Positions 1-5,686 of a DNA stretch of 6,032 nt are shown piece after piece; position 1 is the first letter of the stretch; the number at the start of each line of letters is the position of its first letter. The stretch spans positions 1-6,032 of the forward strand of contig MKRS01000631.1 of the NCBI GenBank assembly GCA_001897035.1. Direction: 5' to 3'. Made by a program: the position numbers and the translations under genes. This DNA comes from Bacteroidales bacterium 45-6. Lineage in GTDB: Bacteria; Bacteroidota; Bacteroidia; Bacteroidales; Dysgonomonadaceae. The notes under the pieces are model-generated. The model had not been told where the DNA came from, ran no database searches, and worked only from the letters and a program-made list of their open reading frames with translations.

Positions 1-168
1 GAGAGGTAGCTGCACCGTTTCACGAACAAGTGCCACTGTGCCAATGGATGGGGAAAGTCCGCCTTCGGCAAATCCGGAACAGAGTTCGATGCGTCCGGCT
101 CCATTTTGCGCTGCCGTGATGGCCCCGTTCGGGGAGAATGTGGCGGCTTCGATTAGGGGTGGGAGCAT
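1..168 (-). CDS. cutC: CutC-family protein, N-terminal fragment (cut by left edge)
   Basis: Reading the minus strand from the ATG at 168-166 gives 56 codons with no stop to the window edge. The translation starts MLPPLIEAATFS and contains the family signature GAGRIELCSG at residues 23-32, followed by AEGGLSPS and a VALVRE segment. This is the usual order in CutC proteins: a first beta strand of a TIM barrel, then the RIELC motif, then GG-(L/T)-(S/T)-PS. CutC is a cytoplasmic TIM-barrel protein classed under copper homeostasis. That role is disputed, because the E. coli copper phenotype has been attributed to a small RNA encoded in cutC, so 'CutC family' is safer than a reaction. The start is well fixed: an in-frame TAA lies 12 codons upstream with no other ATG between. 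The gene is divergent from the sigma factor and is probably unrelated to the receptor locus. The rest of the protein, roughly three quarters of it, lies outside the window. Confidence 0.85.
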   Translation of the reverse strand, partial: MLPPLIEAATFSPNGAITAAQNGAGRIELCSGFAEGGLSPSIGTVALVRETVQLPL

Positions 169-216
169 CTGTGATGATTTTTTTGAATGAAAATAAGATT
201 ATACATGCGAAAATAC

Positions 217-224
217 TATATTTG
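217..224 (+). promoter_or_regulatory. Bacteroidota -7 element (TAnnTTTG) upstream of the ECF sigma gene
   Basis: TATATTTG matches the Bacteroidota primary-sigma -7 consensus TAnnTTTG at every defined position. Transcription would begin near 229-232. That makes the GTG at 234 an unlikely translation start and favours the ATG at 258 or one of the later ones. No convincing TTG/TTTG -33 element lies at the expected 19-21 bp upstream. The nearest TTTG, at 182-185, is about 31 bp away, so this is a half-supported promoter. Confidence 0.5.
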
Positions 225-257
225 CATTGAAATGTGGATTTTGCGATCCCAACGAAT

Positions 258-851
258 ATGGACGAAATAAATATGATAGTTTCCGATAAGAGCATGGCTG
301 AAAGACTGCGGAACGACGAGGCTTCAGTCATAGATGACATTTTTGCACTATACCACAAACGTATATTCCGATTCTCAATTTCGTATCTCAAAAACGATAA
401 TGACGCTTACGACATTGTGCAGGACGTCTTCATCAAAGTATGGGAAAATAGGCTTACGCTGAATCCGGACACGAATTTTGACGCTTATATCTTCACCATT
501 ACCAAGAATGCCTTATTCTCATTATTTAGAAAACGCCTGACCGAAAAGAAATACCTTGATTACCTTTCTGAACTCACCATTTCGAATAACCACGATACCG
601 AAAAACAGACCGACTACATATTCTTGCAGCAAAAGTATGAAGAACTTGTTGAAAAATTGCCAACAAAAAGAAAAGAAATTTTCTTGATGAGCCGGAAAAC
701 CGGATTAAGCAACAAGGAAATTGCCCTCAGGAAGGGCATCAGTGAGAAAACAGTAGAGGATCACTTGTCCAAATCACTGGCTTTCCTCAAAAAGCAATTC
801 TCAAACCATGGAATCCTGATGGTTTTGTTCTATTTCCTGTTTGTCGAATAA
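258..851 (+). CDS. ECF-type RNA polymerase sigma-70 factor (Bacteroides expansion family)
   Basis: This is a cytoplasmic alternative sigma factor of about 197 residues, the usual ECF size. Sigma region 2 spans roughly residues 24-90 and includes the typical core-binding and -10 recognition helices (YDIVQDVFIKVWENR at 51-65, then FDAYIFTITKNALFSLFRK). Region 4 spans about 128-180, with a helix-turn-helix at SNKEIALRKGISEKTVEDHL (151-170). The protein ends in a short hydrophobic tail (GILMVLFYFLFVE), which I have seen as a habit of Bacteroidota ECF sigmas paired with FecR. The open frame extends up to a GTG at 234. I chose the ATG at 258 because a -7 element at 217-224 would put the mRNA start only a few bases before 234. 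ATGs at 273 and 294 are also possible, the last giving MAERLRNDE, a common way for the family to begin. The FecR gene downstream is the expected membrane-bound antagonist, and the STN-bearing SusC gene is the likely target. Confidence 0.93.
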   Translation: MDEINMIVSDKSMAERLRNDEASVIDDIFALYHKRIFRFSISYLKNDNDAYDIVQDVFIKVWENRLTLNPDTNFDAYIFTITKNALFSLFRKRLTEKKYLDYLSELTISNNHDTEKQTDYIFLQQKYEELVEKLPTKRKEIFLMSRKTGLSNKEIALRKGISEKTVEDHLSKSLAFLKKQFSNHGILMVLFYFLFVE

Positions 852-998
852 GGAAATTCCGCATAAGGTCTTTTCACAACTACCCCATGCTTCCCTTTAA
901 GCCGGAGGAAGTGTTCCCCCTAAAATTTCTTGATCTAATAACTATAAATGAATTTTACCTTTTGTCAACTACCCTTCGTTCAATTCTCCCATTTATTC

Positions 999-1028
999 TT
1001 TGATTTTATCAAAATGAAATATTTTCAT
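999..1028. repeat. Two abutting 15-bp inverted repeats
   Basis: TTTGAT-TTT-ATCAAA occupies 999-1013 and ATGAAA-TAT-TTTCAT occupies 1014-1028. Each has perfect 6-bp arms around a 3-bp centre, and they touch with no gap. The side-by-side geometry would suit a pair of dimeric regulator sites on one helix face region. In such AT-rich DNA, short palindromes also arise by chance. No protein is assigned. Confidence 0.4.
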
Positions 1029-1079
1029 GCTTTAAAACATAATAATAACAGTATTTATAACACTAAATAAAATCTTTGC

Positions 1080-1104
1080 TGAAATTTTGCGAAAAAAAAT
1101 TTCA
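1080..1104. repeat. 9-bp inverted repeat (AT-rich hairpin) upstream of fecR
   Basis: TGAAATTTT at 1080-1088 pairs perfectly with AAAATTTCA at 1096-1104 across a 7-base loop (GCGAAAA). It ends 9 bases before the GGGGTA block of the candidate fecR promoter. It could be an operator or a weak mRNA hairpin. It has no U-tract, so a terminator role is not supported. Confidence 0.4.
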
Positions 1105-1113
1105 TAGTGAGCA

Positions 1114-1140
1114 GGGGTAGCCGTTCGGCTGTGCGTTGTA
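1114..1140 (+). promoter_or_regulatory. Candidate ECF-type promoter of fecR (GGGGTA-N15-GTTGTA)
   Basis: A GC-richer pocket in otherwise AT-rich DNA carries GGGGTA at 1114-1119 and GTTGTA at 1135-1140, 15 bp apart. The second block ends 7 bases before the first FecR ATG. It does not match the primary-sigma TTTG/TAnnTTTG pattern. Two compact blocks at about this spacing are what an ECF sigma site looks like, and autoregulation of the anti-sigma gene is common. If it is a promoter, transcription would start near 1146-1148, and the ATG at 1160 would be a better FecR start. The assignment is inferred from position and shape only. Confidence 0.35.
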
Positions 1141-1147
1141 CGTATAG

Positions 1148-2146
1148 ATGGATGTAAAAATGAATGAATTAATTTTAAAATACTGCAAAGGGGACTACAC
1201 CCTTGAAGAGTTGGAAGAGGTCAGGGATCTTTTTAGAAGAAAAGACCTCGACAGCGAGACAGCCAGTATCTTAAGATTGCAATGGAGCGAGTGCGACAAC
1301 TCGGAGATCGGGGAGAAGAAACGCTTTGAAGCCGTGCTCGACGAAGTACATCGCAAGATTGACCAAAACAGGCGGCAGAGAATGCCCTTGCGGCGGACAT
1401 TGGTGAGGGTGGCAATGACGGCAGCAGCCATATTGCTTCCGGTGATTGGAATTCTGTTTTTCTTTTGGAAACAACAAGTGGTTGTGAATCCAGCAAAGAA
1501 CCTTGCGGTGGTGACCGTTGCAAATGGGACGACCCGGGAAGTGAACCTTCCTGACGGCACAAAAGTGTATCTGAATGCCGGAAGCCGCATCAGCTACGAT
1601 TCGCAGTTCGACCAAAAGGAAAGGGCTGTGCAGTTGGAAGGCCAGGCCTACTTTGAAGTCACAAAAAATCCTGAACGCCCTTTCGTGGTGACCAGCAACG
1701 GTGTGTCGGTGAAAGTTCTCGGAACCAAATTTGATTTTGAAAGTTACCGTGACAACCCTAATATTTCAGTCACCCTGCTCGAAGGCCGCGTTTCAATCAA
1801 TCGTTCGGAGGATACATCGAAGGTGCTGTGCATGCTGAAACCCAATCAGCAAGCGGTATTTGACAAGCGGCAAAACAACCTGACAGTCCATGAAGTGGAT
1901 GCCGTAGATGCCAAAGCGTGGACAGATGGTTGTCTGATTTTCGACAACGAGGAATTGGAGCAAATAGCTCTGACCTTGGAACGGACTTACAATGTTAAGT
2001 TCCAATTTCAGAACGAAAGGATAAAGCACCTGAAGTTTTATGGGAAATTCGAAAAAGAGAAATCGTTGGACGAGATACTGGATGTGATTGTGTCGAGTCA
2101 AGGTTTCTCATATAGCAAGGGGCAAAACCTTGTCATCTTCAAATAA
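1148..2146 (+). CDS. FecR-family anti-sigma factor (inner-membrane signal transducer)
   Basis: This 332-residue protein has the full domain order of Bacteroidota FecR regulators. A cytoplasmic sigma-binding N-terminus (about 1-85) begins MNELILKYCKGDYTLEELEE after a possible four-residue extension. One transmembrane helix lies at about 88-107 (MTAAAILLPVIGILFFFW). The periplasmic FecR domain follows at about 126-220, with LPDGTKVYLNAGS (134-146), GQAYFEV (165-171) and VLGTKFDF (190-197). The C-terminal domain of the DUF4974 type (about 258-331) carries FDNEELEQIALTLERTYNVKF. The protein should hold the neighbouring ECF sigma factor inactive and release it when the outer-membrane receptor's STN domain contacts its C-terminal part. 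Two in-frame starts are possible, 1148 and 1160. The second gives the more typical N-terminus and would leave a short leader behind the candidate promoter. No truncation or frameshift is seen. The gene ends inside a hairpin and is followed by a 101-base gap before the receptor start. Confidence 0.95.
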   Translation: MDVKMNELILKYCKGDYTLEELEEVRDLFRRKDLDSETASILRLQWSECDNSEIGEKKRFEAVLDEVHRKIDQNRRQRMPLRRTLVRVAMTAAAILLPVIGILFFFWKQQVVVNPAKNLAVVTVANGTTREVNLPDGTKVYLNAGSRISYDSQFDQKERAVQLEGQAYFEVTKNPERPFVVTSNGVSVKVLGTKFDFESYRDNPNISVTLLEGRVSINRSEDTSKVLCMLKPNQQAVFDKRQNNLTVHEVDAVDAKAWTDGCLIFDNEELEQIALTLERTYNVKFQFQNERIKHLKFYGKFEKEKSLDEILDVIVSSQGFSYSKGQNLVIFK

Positions 2147-2161
2147 GGCGATGGCCTTATT
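2142..2161. terminator. Hairpin across the fecR stop codon (possible weak terminator or processing site)
   Basis: AATAAGGC (2142-2149) pairs perfectly with GCCTTATT (2154-2161) around the tetraloop GATG. The TAA stop at 2144-2146 lies inside the left arm. The following bases (GTATCGTTAA) are not a U-run, so strong intrinsic termination is not supported. The hairpin could give partial termination, protect the 3' end of fecR mRNA, or separate it from the receptor transcript, which has its own promoter 26 bases on. Confidence 0.45.
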
Positions 2162-2186
2162 GTATCGTTAAAGTAGGGCATAATGA

Positions 2187-2217
2187 TTGCAAAAATGAGC
2201 GAAAGGCATTAGTTTTG
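2187..2217 (+). promoter_or_regulatory. Bacteroidota primary-sigma promoter for the SusC-like gene
   Basis: TAGTTTTG at 2210-2217 fits TAnnTTTG exactly, and TTG at 2187-2189 lies 20 bp upstream, the expected -33 to -7 spacing. Predicted transcription would start near 2222-2225, about 25 bases before the ATG at 2248. This promoter also argues against translation starts earlier in the open frame (for example the TTG at 2215, which falls inside the -7 element). It suggests that the receptor has basal, sigma-independent expression in addition to any ECF control. Confidence 0.6.
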
Positions 2218-2247
2218 TGCGGATATGGATTTATTAATTCTTGCAGG

Positions 2248-5200
2248 ATGAAGCACTTTTGGTTATTTATTATGATTTTTTTTGCTACTCATGCTTTTGC
2301 CTCAAACAAAAGTATAACGATTCATTTGAAGGATGTTACCGTAAGGGTTGCGTTGGAAGCATTGGAAAAAGAAGCGGGAATATCTTTTTGGTTCAACACC
2401 CAGGACGTGGACATGGAAAAAATCATTTCGGTCAACCTCCGGGACGAATCATTGGAAGAGGCGTTAGGCATAATATTGAATGGACAACAAGTGTGTTACG
2501 AGTTCAAGTCGGATCACATCATTATCGCAAGGAAAAGAAATTTTGGAATGAAAGACCAAAGGCAAGGATCAACTGTCAGCAAAATCATAAGCGGCACAGT
2601 GGTGGATGAGTCAGATCAACCACTGGGCAATGTGACTGTGAGCGTCCTAAACGGCGACGAGCAAACGGTTTCCGATTCGCAAGGCCGTTTTAGCTTTGCT
2701 GTGCCTGTTGCTACTAAGCAATTGTCTTTTTCTTTCGTGGGAATGAAGTCCTTGGATATGCCGGCAAAAAACAACATGGAGGTGAAGATGTTCCGCAAAG
2801 ACCATGAAATGCCCGAGTTTGTTGTCACGGCATTGGACATCATGCGCAACAAGAAGTCGCTGCCCTATTCCTCCCAGTCGATCGGGGAAGACGAAATTTC
2901 TAAAAACAGGGAACTCAACTTCGCTTCCGGCCTTGGCAGCATTGTCCCGGGCATCAGTGTCCTGCCCTCCGAGTCGGGTTTTGGCGGGTCCACGAAAATC
3001 GTGCTTCGCGGCACAAAAAACATCACATCCACGAACCAACCTTTGTTTGTGATAGACGGAATGCCGATCCCCAACACACAGACATCCGATCCATACGGCT
3101 TTTATTCTGGCCGCGACAGTGGCGACGGATTGTCCAATATCAATCCGGATGAAATTCAAAGCATCACGATACTCAAGGGAGCCAATGCGGCAGCCCTTTA
3201 CGGAAGCCAAGGGTCGAATGGGGTGATCCTGATTACAACCAAGAAAGGCTCTGCTGGGAAAACATCGATCACGATCAATTCGAGTGTTACCATGACTACC
3301 GTCTCCGAATATTTTCCCCTCCAATACCGTTATGGCCAGACATCCTCAGGCGCAGAAGATAGTTGGGGAGTAGCTGGCAGCTACTCCGATGTTCAGAAAG
3401 ATTTTTTCAAGAAAGGAGCTACTTTTCAGAACACAATCTCTATGAGCGGGGGCAATGAGCGGATGAGGACGTATTTTGCCTATGCGAATGCAAACGCATC
3501 CGGCGTAGTGCCTACAAACCATTACCGCAAGGACAACTTGAGTTTCCGGCAAACTTCGTCGTTCCTCGACAACCGGCTCTCGTTTTCATCCAACCTTATG
3601 CTTACCCTGGAAAAGCTTCACAATACGTTCCTGAACGGATATTATTGGAATCCTTTGCTGGGGCTGTACAATTTTCCGAGAGGCCTGGATTTCTCTTATT
3701 ATAAGAAAAGTTACGAGGTGTTGGATCCCGACCGCAATATCATGTCCCAGAACTGGCCCGTGCAGGGAAATGCCGAGGCGCAGATGAATCCCTATTGGAT
3801 TCTCAACAACGATCCGGACGACACGAAAACTCAGCGCATCATGGTCAATGTGGCACTCGATTATAAATTGGGGCATGGTCTCACCCTCTCGGCGCGCGGA
3901 AACTACGATTATACGACCCAGCTTTATGAGATGAAAGCCCGGGCCACATCCAGCCCTGTTCTGGTGAGCCAAAACGGGCGGTACATATATTCTAATTTGG
4001 CCAGTTGGCAAGCTTACGGGGATGTATTGCTCACTTTCGACAAGCAATTGTTGGACGACTTCGATGTCCATGCCGTTGCGGGAGCTGCTTACCAAAAGAA
4101 GATCATCGGCGATGGTCTCGTTATAGACAGCCAGACTTATGGCTTGACATTTGTGAACAATTTCACGATCCAAAATATTGCCTCGCTGCTTGCTTTTGCC
4201 AATTCGCAGCAGATAGGCTCAAGGATCATCAAGGAATCTGCTTTCGGCAACTTGTCGGTAGGATATAAAGGAAAGATTTACCTCGACGTTTCCGGTCGAA
4301 ACGACTGGGCCTCGTCGCTGGCATTCACCAACAATGTTCCGTATTTCTATCCGTCAGTGGGTGTTTCTCTGATTGCAAACGAAATAATGCGTTTGCCCAA
4401 GGCGATCAATTTCGCCAAATTGAGGGCTTCGTTCGCACAAGTGAGCAACGAAATTCCTTCTTTCATCACCAATCCCACCGGATCTGTCTCTGCAAACGGA
4501 TACACGGGCAGTTTTATGAAGGCATTCACCAACCTCAAGCCGGAGATGTCGGCCAATTTTGAGGCTGGCTTGGACATGAACCTTTTCAGCAACCGCCTCT
4601 CTATTGATTTTACCTGCTACCAGATCGACAACCGGAGTCAATACCTTGTACTCCAAGCGCCTTCGGGCTCGGGCTACACTTCGTATTATGTCAATGCCGG
4701 ATATGTCAGGGGCAAGGGGCTGGAAGTTCTGCTGAAGGGGTCGCTTGTCAAGACAAAAAAACTGGTTTGGAATTCCAGCCTGAACTTTGGGAGCAACAAC
4801 AACAAGATCATCCGGCTCAGCGACGAATTGACCGGGTATTATCAAATTCCGGGTGGAGGCGAAGGCTACGAAATGAAAGTCGTTACCGGAGGTTCCATGG
4901 GGGATATTTATGCCTTTGCGTATTCGAGGGACGACAAGGGGAGCATCCTGCTCGATAATGAACACATTCCTCAAAAGACAACCATCGAGAAGAAAGTGGG
5001 AAATGCAAATCCCCGCTGGACAATGGGGTGGAGCAATCGTTTTAAAATCAGCCGCTGGGAGTTCTCTTTTGCGGTTGATGGCAAGTTCGGGGGTAAATTC
5101 ATCTCGATGACACAGGCATATCTCGACCGTTACGGTGTGACCAAGGCTACCGCCGATGCAAGGGACAACGGCGGAGTGAAGGTGAGCGGGGTGATGGCCG

Positions 5201-5535
5201 ACGGCTCCTCATGGTCGGGGCTGGTGGATGCAAAGACATATTACACTGGTACCGCCGGTAGGGGAGGCCTTGTGGAGCAATATGTGTATGATGCCACAAA
5301 CGTCCGGTTGAGAGATGCTACCGTTGGATACACTATTGATTTTCAAAAGAAAAAAGGCAATTTCATAAAAAGCTTGGTATTGTCATTGATAGCATCCACG
5401 CCATTTTATATTTATAAAAAAGTGCCGGGAAATCCCAACACGACCATCAGTACAGGAAACGGGACTCAAGCCGTCGAAAATTTCGGATTGCCACCCGTGA
5501 GAAGTTTGACGTTTAATATTCGAGCAAATATCTAA
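2248..5535 (+). CDS. SusC-like TonB-dependent outer-membrane receptor with N-terminal STN signalling domain
   Basis: This 1095-residue outer-membrane transporter is of normal SusC/RagA length. The ATG at 2248 gives a clean signal peptide (MKHFWLFIMIFFATHAFA, cleavage after about residue 18). The open frame extends to 2215, but that part overlaps the promoter. Domains in order: STN at about 22-95 (SITIHLKDVTVRVALEALEK onward), carboxypeptidase-regulatory-like beta sandwich at 115-190 (ISGTVVDESDQPLGNVTVSV), and a TonB-box-like EFVVTA at 190-195. The plug follows at about 200-335, with PLFVIDGMPIP (265-275) and ITILKGANAAALYGSQGSNG (306-325), then the beta barrel to the end. The C-terminus keeps the family pattern FYIYKKVPGNPNTTISTGNG followed by NFGLPPVRSLTFNI. 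It should import a ligand, probably an oligosaccharide, across the outer membrane using TonB energy together with a SusD lipoprotein. The STN domain couples ligand binding to the FecR/ECF pair just upstream. The substrate cannot be inferred. The frame is intact over its whole length. Confidence 0.96.
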   Translation: MKHFWLFIMIFFATHAFASNKSITIHLKDVTVRVALEALEKEAGISFWFNTQDVDMEKIISVNLRDESLEEALGIILNGQQVCYEFKSDHIIIARKRNFGMKDQRQGSTVSKIISGTVVDESDQPLGNVTVSVLNGDEQTVSDSQGRFSFAVPVATKQLSFSFVGMKSLDMPAKNNMEVKMFRKDHEMPEFVVTALDIMRNKKSLPYSSQSIGEDEISKNRELNFASGLGSIVPGISVLPSESGFGGSTKIVLRGTKNITSTNQPLFVIDGMPIPNTQTSDPYGFYSGRDSGDGLSNINPDEIQSITILKGANAAALYGSQGSNGVILITTKKGSAGKTSITINSSVTMTTVSEYFPLQYRYGQTSSGAEDSWGVAGSYSDVQKDFFKKGATFQNTISMSGGNERMRTYFAYANANASGVVPTNHYRKDNLSFRQTSSFLDNRLSFSSNLMLTLEKLHNTFLNGYYWNPLLGLYNFPRGLDFSYYKKSYEVLDPDRNIMSQNWPVQGNAEAQMNPYWILNNDPDDTKTQRIMVNVALDYKLGHGLTLSARGNYDYTTQLYEMKARATSSPVLVSQNGRYIYSNLASWQAYGDVLLTFDKQLLDDFDVHAVAGAAYQKKIIGDGLVIDSQTYGLTFVNNFTIQNIASLLAFANSQQIGSRIIKESAFGNLSVGYKGKIYLDVSGRNDWASSLAFTNNVPYFYPSVGVSLIANEIMRLPKAINFAKLRASFAQVSNEIPSFITNPTGSVSANGYTGSFMKAFTNLKPEMSANFEAGLDMNLFSNRLSIDFTCYQIDNRSQYLVLQAPSGSGYTSYYVNAGYVRGKGLEVLLKGSLVKTKKLVWNSSLNFGSNNNKIIRLSDELTGYYQIPGGGEGYEMKVVTGGSMGDIYAFAYSRDDKGSILLDNEHIPQKTTIEKKVGNANPRWTMGWSNRFKISRWEFSFAVDGKFGGKFISMTQAYLDRYGVTKATADARDNGGVKVSGVMADGSSWSGLVDAKTYYTGTAGRGGLVEQYVYDATNVRLRDATVGYTIDFQKKKGNFIKSLVLSLIASTPFYIYKKVPGNPNTTISTGNGTQAVENFGLPPVRSLTFNIRANI

Positions 5536-5545
5536 GAACGGATAA

Positions 5546-5686
5546 ATGAAAATAAGTCGCCACATATTGCCATTGGGCCTTTTCGCTTTCTTCTTCTCGC
5601 TTCAGCCCTCTTCGCCGCCACGCAAGCCTTCGCTGGCGCCTCCAGTGGCTTGCCCTTCGCGCGCAGGAGGTACAGCAGCGCATTGA
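5546..5686 (+). pseudogene. SusD-like lipoprotein, N-terminal stub interrupted by foreign-looking DNA
   Basis: An ATG ten bases after the SusC stop opens a 46-codon frame. Its beginning, MKISRHILPLGLFAFFFSL, is a typical signal peptide: a basic start and then a hydrophobic core. The position is exactly where a SusD gene is expected, tightly coupled to susC. No lipobox cysteine follows the core. After about residue 20 the translation turns into Pro/Arg/Ser-rich residues (QPSSPPRKPSLAPPVACPSR) and stops at 5684-5686. At the same place the base composition becomes GC-rich. I read this as the first codons of a real SusD gene joined to unrelated sequence somewhere around 5570-5610, most likely by a chimeric assembly and less likely by a true insertion. 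The SusD identity rests on position and signal peptide only. Confidence 0.5.

Larger units (their letters stand above)
852..1147. other. AT-rich intergenic region between sigma and anti-sigma genes
   Basis: No gene is visible in these 296 bases, on either strand. No intrinsic terminator follows the sigma stop codon. The right two thirds is very AT-rich and holds two abutting short inverted repeats (999-1028), a longer one (1080-1104) and a two-block motif next to the FecR start (1114-1140). The distance argues for separate transcription of fecR rather than a tight sigma-fecR operon. Confidence 0.7.

Noticed and set aside
182..185. TTTG as the -33 partner of the -7 element at 217-224
   Set aside because: The gap is about 31 bp, while the Bacteroidota consensus spacing is about 19-21 bp.
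20..391. 123-codon open frame on the minus strand across the cutC start and the sigma gene
   Set aside because: It overlaps two better supported genes. Its sequence has no family resemblance, and the cutC coding lies in a different minus-strand frame.
1071..1078. AATCTTTG as a primary-sigma -7 element for fecR
   Set aside because: It differs from TAnnTTTG at the first base and has no -33 partner at the right distance.
2647..3324. 225-codon minus-strand open frame inside the SusC-like gene
   Set aside because: It is antisense to the conserved plug region of the receptor. The translation is His/Arg/Cys-rich with no recognisable domain, as expected of a shadow frame.
3586..4173. 195-codon minus-strand open frame inside the SusC barrel
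   Set aside because: It lies wholly antisense to an intact receptor frame and shows no domain, start context or promoter.
4354..4974. 206-codon minus-strand open frame inside the SusC barrel
   Set aside because: Shadow of the receptor coding sequence. It has no independent support.
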